Shown here: piece by piece, positions 1 through 10,859 of the stretch
Position numbering within the stretch: position 1 is the first letter of the stretch
Layout: the number at the start of each line of letters is the position of its first letter
Source: Climacium dendroides
Taxonomy: Eukaryota > Streptophyta > Bryopsida > Hypnales > Climaciaceae
Direction: 5' to 3'
NCBI GenBank assembly: GCA_950106755.1
Contig: OX467087.1
Coordinates: forward strand, 20,092,047-20,156,046
Length of the DNA: 64,000 nucleotides
Notes under the pieces: generated by a model
Databases searched by the model: none
Seen by the model: the letters and a program-made list of their open reading frames with translations, nothing else
What the model was told of the DNA's origin: nothing
Position numbers and translations under genes: made by a program

Positions 1-1035
1 TTTGAATTGAAGGTACATATGGTAGTTGTAGACATTGAGTGATTTTTTCCAATTTTTAAAGATTAGTTTACTTGGTTCACAAGTAGCCCCTAGACAACTA
101 TCTAGTTTAGCCATTAAGGGAGGTTGTAGTACTATTTCCAACCCAAAAATGCAAATTTGAAGGTCAAATTGGAATATGAGGATTTCTACTATAGCTCCAC
201 ATGCCTACATGGAGATTTTCTAAACATATTAAAGTATCTTCCCTTCACATGTTCTTGAAGTGCATTGTCTACCTTTCTGCATGTGCAAAGAACACAGTTT
301 TCTTCCCCAAAATGAAAATGGTTGAAAAAAGTATCTTTAAGTTAGGAAAAATAGTTATTTATATTTTATATTATTTTACTATTTTCTAAAAATCAAATTC
401 CAAATTATCTATTTCATTCATTTTCCATCACTCTCTTATTGTATGTGACCTTTAAAAATAAATTTTTCTAGGCCTCAATTTTCACACGTACTATTTGAAA
501 TGCTTAACAAACTATCAATATTCTATTTTGTTCACAAAAACTCACTCCAAGAATTTTAGTACTCCAATTTTTAGGCCATTTTGAGCCCAAAAGTCTAGGT
601 GGTTCTTGTAACTATTCTTCTTATACATACTATTTTTTTCTACATAGAAAGTTTAGATTTATGGACAATTTCATTAAAATGGCGTCATTCCACTACTTTG
701 GTAGTTTATAAGGTTGAAATCGGACATTCTGAAATATACAAATGTCCTAAAAGCTTGAAATCTGTACCATTTTGTAGGTGCTTGAAATCTACACCAGTCC
801 TAGATATCAGTTTTACAATTCAAATCATGTGATATGAAATCTATATTAGTCTTAGATTTTGAAATCTATACTTGTTCTACATGGCACTTTTACAATTTAG
901 ACCAAACAAATTGGAAACGATACATGGAATACAAAATTTTCCATATTTCTTCTATTTGAATTTGAGTTGTGAAAGTTATGGAGCATCATTCTTCTCTTAG
1001 GCAATCATATCTTCTTTTTGAAAAAATGACATAGA
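1..1035. other. AT-rich gene-free stretch
   Basis: I see no gene here. Short open frames exist but they are AT-rich, have no recognisable motif and no splice context. Homology to the dispersed repeat D begins at about 1036. Confidence 0.5.
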
Positions 1036-1191
1036 GGATTTTTTTCTAAGCTCAATTTTCACATTCTTTCAAAACAAAAATTTCAATAGGATTAAATTTG
1101 ATTTTTAAAACAATCTCACAATTGGAATTAGTGTGTTTTAATTCCATCCTTAGTTAGAGCTATTAAGGTTTTAGTTTTTTTCTCTATATTA
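1036..1191 (+). repeat. Dispersed repeat D, copy 1, left part
   Basis: This stretch aligns with 13748-13890: the same order of phrases around TTCTAAGCTCAATTTTCAC and GAGCTATTAAGGTTTTAG occurs in both. In the second copy the repeat runs on without interruption. Here it is cut at 1191 by the Helitron-like cluster and resumes at 6303. It therefore serves as an approximate empty-site reference for that insertion. No coding capacity is evident. Confidence 0.7.
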
Positions 1192-2131
1192 CTAGTGGTT
1201 TGGCACTTGTTATGCTATGCATTCATCATTAGAATTTTATAAGAATTTTTATGTATTAGATAGAATGCAGAACAAAAATTTCAATAAATCTTCAAATAAA
1301 AATGACTAAAATCTTTGTATAATTTTTTTTATAAGTAAGCATATGTTGAAATGTACAATAGAAATTTATTGAATGATGAATGAAATACATGCAATGGTAA
1401 ATACTATAAAAGATACACATACATTAGAATGTATTAGAAATTTGACTCCATTGTTACAAAAAATGGCAATCCAAATTGAAGAATTAAAAGAAAAACTTAT
1501 AAATCTCGGAAACTTTGTGAACAACTTAATTGTTGTGGAATCCAAAATCCTTATAAATCCCCAAAAAAACCCTTATAAATCCCAAAAACTTTGTGAACAA
1601 TTTAATTGTTGTGGAATCCAAAATCGCTTCAATTGAATAAATTTCTCAAAATCATTTGGTAGTAGCAATAGAAAATTGAAATCATGAAAGCTCAAAGCTT
1701 ACAAAAGCACAAAATCATAGAAGTGCAAAAAAGTGTAAAGCCAAGAGAAGCAATGGATTTGCTACCTCTATAATATCATCCTACGGATCCTCTTTAATAT
1801 CACCTTAATTGCAACAACTATATTATTTCTATAATATCACCCTTTGTAAAAAGTGATATTACAAAAGTGATTGCACACTCTATTTCTGTAATATCACATT
1901 ATGTGAAAATACAATTTCTATGTATGCATGATTGAAAATATTTTTACAAAATATTTAAAATAATTATTTTAAAGACTTATTGAAATCATTATCATGCATT
2001 CTATTCAAATATATCAAAATTTTACTAATATATGATACAATGAATGCGTAGCATAGCAAGCACAAGCCCCTAGTATTAATGGTAGCATTTGTGATATTAA
2101 AAAGGGAGTTATGATTTTAGTAGTATGATGA
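1192..2131 (-). mobile_element. Helitron-like non-autonomous element, copy A1
   Basis: Read on the minus strand the element starts TCATCATACTACTA (2131 downward) and ends CTAG (1195-1192) followed by a host T. This is the TC...CTRR-T pattern of Helitrons, with no target duplication. Other copies are at 2132-5216 (split), 5217-6302 and 58145-59073. About 55 bp inside the 5' end lies an inverted copy of the 3' end (CTAGgGGcTTGtGCTTG type), so the ends also look like inverted repeats. It contains an 87-codon frame at 1373-1636 that is shared with other copies and a cluster of TAATATCAC motifs. No Rep/helicase is present. Confidence 0.72.
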
Positions 2132-2348
2132 CTAGTGGTTGGCGCTTGCTATGCTACACATTCACCATTAGAATTTTTATGTATTACATAAAATGCAGAG
2201 CAAGAATTTCAATAAACCTTCAGATAAAAATTACTAAAATCTTCATATAATTTTTTTAATAAATAAGTATATACTAAAATAAACGATAGAAATTTCATGA
2301 ATGATGAATGAAATATATGCAATGATGAATATGGTAAAAGATACACAT
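2132..2348 (-). mobile_element. Helitron-like element A2, 3' part
   Basis: The minus-strand CTAG end (2135-2132) abuts the TC start of copy A1 directly, so the two copies sit head to tail. The sequence follows A1 as far as GATACACAT at 2348 and then breaks into unrelated DNA. It resumes at 4752, so A2 is one element split by an insertion. Confidence 0.7.
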
Positions 2349-4751
2349 GTGAGGTACTTTTTCACTAACTTTTTTTTTTTTTTTTTGGTCAAGTACCAAT
2401 AGTATAGGGATTCATCCGTGGATAAGCCAACGTAGTCTATCGTTGGTGCGTCTAATGTCACTTTTAAAGTAGATTTAGGTCATGTGTAAACTAACTTTAT
2501 GAAACATACCTGAAAACTTTATTCTTATACTTCTATTCTTTTTTTCTTTTTTTTTTCTTTCTTTTCCCTTATTCCCAGGTTCTCTCAATTTGGTGGACAG
2601 TCCATTACCACTAATGCAGACACAATGATCTAAGAGTCCCGGTCCTATATAGTATTCTAGGGTAGGCAATACATCGTGGGCAACACGTCAGACTGGGCAA
2701 CACGTCTTATACATGGATGCAGCCTATGACCTAATCATATATATACAAGATAATACTTTTAAAGTATACAAATAATTCATTAATTAACACTTTTTTATGT
2801 GTTGGGGCAACAGGTCCAGTAATTGCTCTTTTTGAGCTTTTCGAATCTATGTGCAAAATGACTACACGAGTCTGTCATAGTAGTCAACAAGTCCAATATG
2901 CAGGAGTATGAAAGGTTTAGGACAAAGTACCAGATTCTTGGTCTTTGAGCTTTCTCCTTTCTTTTAAGATTGGGCAACAAGTCTCAAAGCAATAAGTCCA
3001 AAACCACATGGTGAGTCGTCCCTAAACATAGACAAACATATATCAACCATAAAGAACATATAACCTCACGATTCCGTCCAATTCTAAATCCAAAATATGA
3101 ATTACAAGTTTTATTTTAGAAGTTGTAGGACTTATAGTTGTCCACAAAACTATATCCTAGACCCAAACTAGGTTCACGGCCCAAAGGCCGTTCAAAAAAT
3201 TTGGACCTTTTTTTATTTCATTTTAAGCAGATTGTTTAAATTTTAAATTCAAAATTTCAATTATAAAATTTGTTTTATAGGCTAGGGGACCTACAACCAC
3301 TCATAACCTTATGACTGTGCCTAAGGACCTAAGGCCGTAGAAATCAGTCCTATGACCGTGGACCGTACCCTAAGACCGCGGGGCAACACGTCCAATACCG
3401 TGGACTTTCGGTCGTGGCAACAGATCTGAAATCGAGGGCAACCGTTCTGAACGGAACCAAGGGTCTGGGATTTTCTCAAATCCCTAATTTTCTCTCGTCG
3501 TCGCTGTTGTGCGATGTCGATCTCCCCCGCGCCCGATCGCTGCGATCATCTGCGAATTTCGAATGCTGGACTGGTAATTTGTTCACCGCGCAGCTAAGAT
3601 CGATCTTCCGCCCTGTCAAATTGCAGTTACTCGGAAGATCCTAGGCCAGCTTGCTGTCACTGCTTCGAACAAGAGTTAGTTTCAATAGTTCGCGCCGTGA
3701 ATTTGTGTTGACAAATCTGTATTTTGGGTTAATCGTAAAGAGTGTTGATTGTAAGGATAGTCTTGATTCCTCAGCAATTCTTGATCAATCGTCGTATAAA
3801 ATCTTCGCGGCCATCACTCAACCGGTGACAGTTCCGAAGCAGCCAAATATTCCAGCACCGCCTCAGCTTCGCACTCCTCGACTGAGACTCTATCACCGAA
3901 TTTCTCCGATTAGCGCTGCGCCTCTCTGATCACAGGTTTCTGTAAAATCCAACCCAACCTCTACTCTGTTCAAACCTCCATTCAAAGTTGCGACCGAACT
4001 ATTTCTGCAACACAGACGCCAGGCGGAAGAGTTTCCCAGTATTCTCCGACCAGAGGAAACTCTTGACACTACCACAACTGCTCCAATCAGGGCGACGAAA
4101 CGTAAATTAAATCACAGACTGGCGTCAATCTTCCCGTGTCCGAACCAGTATCAGGATTCCACAGCACTTTTAATGTTAACTTTGAAATTTATAGATTTCA
4201 CAGAACCAGATACACAAGAAATCTCTCACGATTACACAATTACACAAGTACACACAAATTACCAAAGCAATCACTGCAAAAATTACCCAATACAGAGTGC
4301 ACGCCAACAGATTTACAGAAAAGAAAACTCGAATTATATTTGCAAAGAATTACAATCGACAAGTGGTTCCTCCCGAATGCACAGAGAAAGAGAGAGAGAT
4401 AAAAAAATAATTTGGCTTATAAGGGTCGGGAAGAAGGTCTCGCGCCTCTCCCGACCAGTTTTCTGTCTTTTCACTTCTCTTCCATCCCTTTCGCAATTTT
4501 TCATCCATATCGTGTCCCATTCATCCATTTTCATATTTTTCATCCGTTTTCAGATTTCATCCATCTACATGGCCCTTTTCACACTGCATAAAGTTCGAAA
4601 ACTACTTTTTGGATTACTTTTAGCTACTTTCTACTTTTTAGTATTTTTAGCCTACTTTTAAGCTATTTTTCCTACTTTCTATTACTTTCCTATAACTTTT
4701 TTATAAAAAAAAACTAAAAATAATTTAAAAAGTAATTTTTACTATACTACA
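2349..4751. mobile_element. 2.4-kb insertion inside Helitron-like element A2
   Basis: The two halves of A2 join exactly as in intact copies if this segment is removed. ACACAT stands on both sides (2343-2348 and 4752-4757), which fits a 6-bp target duplication. The left 300 bp resembles DNA at about 63550-63960 (shared wording around GTCTATCGTT, TCACTTTTA and AGTCCATTACC), so the insertion belongs to a dispersed family. Its ends show no clear inverted repeat and I see no transposase, so the class is unknown. The centre (about 3400-4120) is much richer in GC than the flanks and looks like captured genic DNA. Confidence 0.55.
3400..4120 (+). other. GC-rich genic-looking segment within the insertion
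   Basis: Base composition rises sharply here compared with the flanking AT-rich DNA. Plus-strand open frames at 3414-3644 and 3651-3929 have no motif I recognise. The segment could be a captured leader or exon fragment, or an internal region of the mobile element. I assign no function. Confidence 0.3.
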
Positions 4752-5216
4752 ACACATACATTAGAATGCATTAGAAATTTAACTCAATTGTTACAAACAA
4801 TGGCAACCCAAATAGAAGAATTTTAAGGAAAAACTTGTAAATCTCAAAAGCTTCGTGAACAATTTAATTCGAAGCTCACAAAAACACAAAATCATAGAAA
4901 TGCAAAAGAAGCATAAAGCCAAGAAAAACAATGGAATTGCTACCTTTATAATATCACCATATCGATCCTCTTTAATATCACCTCAATTGCAGTGACTATA
5001 TTATTTCTATAATATCACCCTTTGTAAAAAGTGATATTACAAAGGTGATTGTGAACTGCTATTCTATTTCAATAATATCACATTGTGTGAAAATATGGTT
5101 TCTATGTATGCATGATTGAAAATATTTTTACAAAATATTTAAAATAATTATTTTAAAGACTTATTGAAATCACTATCATGCATTCTATTCAAATATATCA
5201 AAATTTTACTAATATA
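4752..5216 (-). mobile_element. Helitron-like element A2, continuation, truncated
   Basis: This continues A2 from ACACATACATTAG and runs to CTAATATA, where the CTAG end of copy A4 begins. In intact copies the next bases would be TGATACAATGAATGCG. The missing 5' end is not found beyond A4, so A2 was truncated or lost by recombination when A4 arrived. It contains the same TAATATCAC motifs as A1. Confidence 0.65.
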
Positions 5217-6302
5217 CTAGCAGTTACGCTTGCTTTGCTATGCATTCACCATTAAAATTTCATTAGAATTTTTATGTGTTAGATAGAATGCAGAGCAAGA
5301 ATTTCAATAAATCTTCAAATAAAAATTACTAAAATCTTCATATAATTTTTTTTATAAATAAATATATATTAAATTAAACAATAAAAATTTAATGAATGAT
5401 GAATGATATATATACGCTAAAAGATACACATACATTAGAATGCATTAGAAATTTGACTCCATTGTTACAAAAAATGGCAACCCAAATAGAAGAATTTAAA
5501 GGAAAAACTTGTAAATCTCAAAAGCTTCATGAACAATTTAATTGTTGTGAAATCCAAAATCGATTCAATGTAATAAATTTCTCAAATCATTTGGTAGTAG
5601 CAATAGAAAATTAAAATCAAAAGCTCAAAGCTTACAAAAGCACAAAATTATAGAAAATGGAATTGCTACCTTTATAATATCACCATATTGATCCTCTTTA
5701 ATATCACCTCAATTGCAATGACTATATTATTTCTATAATATCATCCTTGGTAAAAAGTGATATTACAAAGGTGATTGTGAATTGCTACATCACAAAGTTT
5801 AAACCTTATGGTTTGGCAACAATTATCGTTGTTTCATGAGTTTGCACGTTAATCACATTGCTATCACATCATTGCGGTGCATTGCTTCGCATCGTTACAA
5901 TGCATTACTTGTAACTGCATCGTAATGATGCGAAGCAATGCACCGTAATGATGTGATAACAATGCAATTAACATGCGAACCCATAAAACAACGATAGTCA
6001 CACGATAACTGTTGTCAAACTATAGGGGCTAAACTTTGTGATGTACTCTATTTAAGTAATATCACATTGTGTGAAAATATGATTTCTATGTATGCATGAT
6101 TGGAAATATTTTTATAAAATAATTTAAATAATTATTTTAAAGACTTATTGAAATCATTATCATGCATTCTATTCAAATATATCAAATTTTTATTATTAAT
6201 ATGTGATATAATGAATGCGTAGCATAGCAAGCACGAGCCCCTAGTATTAATGGTAGCATTTGTGATATTACAGAGGGACTTATGATTTTAGTAGTATGAT
6301 GA
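5217..6302 (-). mobile_element. Helitron-like non-autonomous element, copy A4
   Basis: The minus-strand CTAG end lies at 5220-5217 with a host T at 5216, and the TC start is at 6302-6301 preceded by A. Without the nested 256-bp palindrome the element is about 830 bp, close to A1. It carries a 72-codon version of the shared small frame at 5396-5614. Beyond 6302 the host is the right part of repeat D. Confidence 0.7.
5788..6043. mobile_element. 256-bp foldback MITE nested in A4
   Basis: Nearly the whole element is one inverted repeat of two arms of about 125 bp. It starts and ends with CATCACAAAGTTTA and its complement. TA stands on both sides (5786-5787 and 6044-6045), and other copies of the surrounding element lack the insertion, for example around 5041-5070. 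It has no coding capacity. The 2-bp TA duplication would fit a Tc1/mariner-type MITE, although a 3-bp duplication cannot be excluded. Confidence 0.75.
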
Positions 6303-6837
6303 TGTCTATATCTATTTTTTAATTTCTTAAAGAATAGAAATCACATTATTTTTTTTGAATTTTTTTCCTAAACTCTCAACTCAATTCTTTATGATAAAAT
6401 TTTATTAACTTCAAAATATGTAAAGCAAATATTTTAAGTTACGAGGATTTGAAGTCTCTTAAACGAGTTTGTCATAGTGCACCCCTCCCCATGTTTTCTT
6501 CACTTGTTATAACACATTTATCTTGCAATCCATGCAATGAAACTTTTTGAAATTCCTTCCACACATTTTCAAATTAGTCTATTGCTAGTTCCTATAGTTA
6601 GATATGTCAAGAGTGAAAATAAAATCCCAATAGCCCTATCATAAATAAGCACTCATATTTTCACAAAAATATCAACAAACACTTCTTGCAACAACCCAAT
6701 TCATTGTTTGTGCCAATGTGTTTTGAAATCTCCAACACAAAACCTTTAAAATTCTACATGTGTTTAGGGATGCAAGTGTAAACCTAATGGAGCGCATTGA
6801 TACTCTCAAAACTCCCTTGCCCAACTTCAAACGTGAC
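6303..6837 (+). repeat. Dispersed repeat D, copy 1, right part
   Basis: This aligns with 13900-14545, sharing the CCCCATGTTTTCT region and the block around ACTCTCAAAACTCCC. A minus-strand frame reading GKGVLRVSMRS here and GRGVLRVSIHS in the other copy is shared, but it is broken and probably reflects DNA homology only. Confidence 0.65.
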
Positions 6838-7412
6838 CTCAGGGGGGCACTTAGAGTGTCATTAAAAACCATGTGCAAACAAAACTTTGAATTCCCTATA
6901 TGCTTTTTGAATTTTAAATAAAATTAAATGAAAAAATATAAATAGATTTTTTTACTTTGAAAGTTTATGTTTTGAGTTATTGATATTTTTATTTTTTGAT
7001 ATTATAATAATTAGTTACAAATTTTTGAAGTAAAAAAAAACATTGTAGAACTGAAAAATAACTTTCACACTCCTATATTATATAAGAAAAAATTGTCTAA
7101 AAAATGAATAAAAAAATTCTAAAAATAACTCTCTATTGAAAGCTCATTTTGACATTTTGAGTTGAATATTGATGCAATGGTTATCTAAATGTGTTCTTTA
7201 AAAATATTTGAGCTAAAAAAGCATACCATTTTAGTGCATTTTTAACCTCTTCTAAAAATCATTCCATATTTTATTTGAGTTTGAAATTTTGGGAGTATAA
7301 TCCTATAGTCATTAATAAACAATGCTCAGAACTTGAAGTTAAAATTATAGTTTATTAGAAATCACTTGTTCACATATGGTTTGTTGTAGTAGAACTAAGT
7401 GCACCCCTCAAG
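6838..7412 (+). mobile_element. hAT-like MITE, copy C1
   Basis: The left end CTCAGGGGGGCACTTAG pairs with a right end whose complement is CTTGAGGGGTGCACTTAG. The interior aligns with 12497-13053 (inverted) and 51943-52498. The other two copies have perfect 8-bp target duplications; in this one the flanks do not match, so one side has probably been altered. No coding capacity. Confidence 0.7.
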
Positions 7413-8920
7413 AATTGATTTAAACATTCTCTTGATCCAGAAATGGGTGATCATGTCTAGTTTGCAAGACGAATTGCAAGTGCCTCACCCCTTGCATGGA
7501 CTTTTCCTTTGTGCAATTGAGTTCACTTGTTTCCAAATGAAATATTTGCAACAATGAATCATCTAAGGTCTTCTATCTCTAAGGTCAAACCACCCATACC
7601 CAATCACTTAATAAGCACTTGTGTGACAAATCATCAGCAGTGTAAAGCAATGCCAATTTTTCCCATATAGAAGGATAGGAAATAGGAGGACTGCCAATTT
7701 TTTAATTTATTTTAAGAATTTTTTAAAGACTGAAAATCAAGTGTACATTTTTGAAATTTTTTCTTAGACTTTGAACTCAATTATTCAACATAAGAAAATT
7801 TTAATTCAAAATCCATGGTGCAAAAAATTTAAGCTAAGAAATTCAAAGTCTTTTGATCTAGTGATTCTAGTCACATAAGTTGCAAAAATGTTTTGTGTGG
7901 TTTTGATGAAAGAAAGGTCTTGGGACTTTAGGAGTTCAACATGGCCATTAAGCAATCATGTGCTTTCAGAAATCAAGAGTTTTGGTAGTTAGAACACCTT
8001 GTATATATTGTAACTTTGATTGTGCTATTTTACTTTAGGTTGCTACACATGGCAATGTCTGTTTCATTTTCTTGAAGTTTGTAGGCCAGATGTGCATTTA
8101 GACTATCAATGCTTCACTATAAGAATTTTTAGAGCTATAATAACATCCAAAAGGAATTGAATACAAGTAGTCCCTATTAGTCTATGGTCCTCAATGAAAA
8201 GCTACATAGTTTTGTTTTCATCACTTGAAATACATCTTTCTTATAAATGTGAGTCAACTCTTTGTTGCAAAAGAAATTGAATCCAACAAGTTTAAATATG
8301 TACAACTACCCAAGATTCACAATGGGCTCCCTATTTCAATACAAATTATCAGTCCATAGTGGCCAATCATTTGAAAGATCATATGCCTTAAAATTCTTGA
8401 CTCACCAAACAAGGCTCCTAAATCATAGTACTTTTTGCTAACAACAATGATATCCCAACATAAAGATCTCTTGGATGATAAAAATTAGTGCCTTATTCTA
8501 CTATTAAAACCATAATGAACAATTACAAACCCATTTCTAGTTCAAACCCCAAACCATCCTATAAAATTGCCCTTGCTAAATCACTCATCACCATTATCCA
8601 AGGCATTGAATGATTGTTGCCAGTACCTAATGTAGCCCTAATCTCATTTATTGAAAAAAGACTAACCCCAAACTATCCTATAAAATTGCCCATGCTAACT
8701 TAATCACTCATGATTTATTGAAAAAAGACCATGGGTTGATGCAAGATTTGAATGAATCATTCCCTAGTTGTGTGTTATGGGTGTTTTGCCTATGATGGGT
8801 TTGGCTTTATGGCTTAAACCCCTGTATTGTTGTGGTTGTAATTTCACAGTCTGTGATTGTTGTCAATTTAACTTTAGATAAGAAAATTGTAAGATTACTT
8901 ACGGATACTACTTAGTTTAA
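7413..8920. other. Gene-free AT-rich stretch
   Basis: I see no gene, RNA or clear repeat boundary in this interval. Confidence 0.4.
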
Positions 8921-8950
8921 TATGATGACGATGCTAATTGGAGAATGCAG

Positions 8951-9057
8951 GGCAACTCTTCTTCAAATAGACAGAATTGTAGGTGTGCCTCCAGAAGCAC
9001 CAACTTGCATGCAGATGCAAAATGGACACTATCTCGCAATTCCAGCCGTTTTGAACC
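8951..9057 (+). pseudogene. Exon-like fragment with splice signals
   Basis: The segment is bounded by GAATGCAG on the left and GTAAGT on the right, a good acceptor and donor pair. Two frames stay open through it, one continuous with an ATG-initiated frame at 8922-9251. The composition is richer in GC than the flanks. I recognise no family. It lies beside other exon-like pieces in opposite orientations, which suggests fragments rather than one working gene. Confidence 0.3.
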
Positions 9058-9977
9058 GTAAGTTATTGTTTGGTAGCAAAATTATGCCAAAGAACAGCTC
9101 AAGCATGTTCCTGGAGGATGCTGGAGAGGCCGCCGAACCTAATTGGAATTTCACTAAATCTTTTTCTAGAAACATGATTATGCAGAGCTGCAGTGACATC
9201 TCAGTCCCTGTGAATGCATTTAACAGAGCCGAACCTCAAACTCAACGCTGAATGATGCTTAGACTCGATCTTGTATGAAGTATCCTCAGGAATCAAAGCA
9301 GAAGAAAGTAAGTTACCCATTGAACGGATACTTGTAAGAATCAAGCAATGTTGAATACTTGTTCTGCCAGTACCGTCATTAGTGTGAGTCCCAGGAAATC
9401 TGATTAAGGCAGAACATTACTTATAAAAAAAGCCTGCTATTACCGTACCGTTTAAGTTATGGCATGAGTGGTGTTCACCACATGGTACGCCTTTTTTCCC
9501 GCCTACCAGAGACAGTACTTGTCATTATTTGCATGCACTGCGAAAATTGGTCCCGAAAGCACAGATCACAAACTTGGAAACACGATAGTAGCAGCACGAG
9601 CGGCAGTTGATAATAAAGAATTACAGTAGATGCAATCAATCAGGTGCACTACCTATCCCTGGAACCTCTCGATTCAATTTTCGCATGTTTGTGTTGCCTT
9701 CTGCAGTGAGCAGAAAATGGAAAGCAGCTAGCTCCTGGTAGCATTCCCTGTGTATGTTAGAGAATCAGTAGTTAAGAAATTCAAATGCAACGAAGCATCA
9801 GTGACAGTATTGCGCGTGAGGGGGCATTGAAGATATGATAGAAAGAAACAGTCTCAGGGACACACAATATGATACTGCTCAATACGATTATCAATTTAGA
9901 ACCACATCTTTTCAACAAAGATATAACTTGGTTTTAGGTACAGTGCTCATACGCACGGGACATATCTCAAGTTGTGA

Positions 9978-10231
9978 TCTCCACCTTCACAAAGCACACT
10001 TGAGCTTGATGGGCAGTCAACGCACAAAACAGAGCTCGGGAATTATGATGTTGAAGTTGAAGAGGACCAACCTGATTCACAAATTCAGAAACAAAGGAAA
10101 ATGAGCGTGTTTGCCTTCGAGTAGATGATCTCGACGCCCAAGCAGCCGAGAAGATTGAACATGCACTGCAATCAGAGAAACTGACCATGGATACAACAGA
10201 AGAAGATTCAATGGCCACAGAAGCACAATAA
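9978..10231 (+). pseudogene. Coding-like fragment with a frame change
   Basis: A frame at 9978-10124 reads as an acidic, Gln/Ser-rich peptide (for example SPPSQSTLELDGQST, then DVEVEEDQPDS) and stops at TAG (10122-10124). A second frame from 10118 to the TAA at 10229-10231 continues in the same style (RVDDLDAQAAEKIEHALQ). The shift between the frames near 10111-10118 looks like a small indel in a former exon. The product is unknown. The opposite strand is also open but reads less like protein. Confidence 0.35.
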
Positions 10232-10280
10232 AATGGATTTAGTTTCTGCCGTATTCTCGTACATCCTCTCCCGACTTGCA

Positions 10281-10475
10281 CTACCTCAGCAGCAGGCTCA
10301 CGAATATCTCCATTGCAGGCTCATTCACAGATCCGCCACTGTATAAGTATGTCACATCCTGGCTTCCTCCATGTTTGCTCTGATCGAGGACACCTCCTCT
10401 CCTCTCCTCCTGTCTCTGCACCAGTACCCTCAAGTGTGGTCGAATTCGGCAAAACTTATTCACAAAAACATTCAT
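10281..10475 (-). CDS. Hypothetical 64-residue frame, exon-like
   Basis: An ATG-initiated minus-strand frame of 64 codons ends at TAG. The peptide is rich in Arg and Gly (VQRQEERRGGVLDQ) and I recognise no domain. It lies between a plus-strand coding-like fragment and another minus-strand exon-like piece in a small GC-richer island. It could be a captured exon. No promoter or splice context was resolved. Confidence 0.25.
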   Translation of the reverse strand: MNVFVNKFCRIRPHLRVLVQRQEERRGGVLDQSKHGGSQDVTYLYSGGSVNEPAMEIFVSLLLR

Positions 10476-10643
10476 AGCTACAAACAGTGCCCAGACCAGT
10501 GATGGATTTGGGAACTCGTTTCAGCATGTATCAAACTAGGAGTGGTATTACGTACCCACTTGTCTGACCGAATCATGATATTAATCACATTTGGGATCAC
10601 TGCTGACTAGCCGCGACACAGGTTCGATGAATAGACACAGAGT

Positions 10644-10740
10644 CTAGCCCATCTTGTTGGAAACGAACTTGGCCATGGCGCTGCGGGAAGGGAAACGGAC
10701 ACCGCCCTGCATCTGATCAGGCACTTCGGCCGCGACCCAC
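10644..10740 (-). pseudogene. Terminal-exon-like fragment
   Basis: On the minus strand a TTTGCCACAG acceptor is followed by 97 nt that read one base plus 31 codons and a TAG. The peptide begins WVAAEVPDQMQGGVRF and ends SNKMG. It looks like the last exon of a gene, but I found no matching upstream exons and do not recognise the family. It forms part of the mixed-orientation fragment cluster at 8.9-10.8 kb. Confidence 0.35.
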
Positions 10741-10859
10741 CTGTGGCAAAGGGACTCGGGTTGCACAAATCGCTGAGACTTTTGTACATAATGTCATTTA
10801 GCTGACCCGTGCTGATTACAATCAGGTGCACGACCTTCAGCCACCTGCCACAACATCAG

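Noticed and set aside
1192..2075. First reading of the A family as a TIR transposon with TA duplications
   Set aside because: The right-hand inverted repeat is internal, since three copies share 55 bp beyond it, and the empty site shows insertion without duplication, so Helitron-like fits better.
1183..6312. TCTATAT on both sides of the whole cluster as an 8-bp target duplication
   Set aside because: The A5 empty site shows that this family makes no duplication; the match is probably part of the host repeat.
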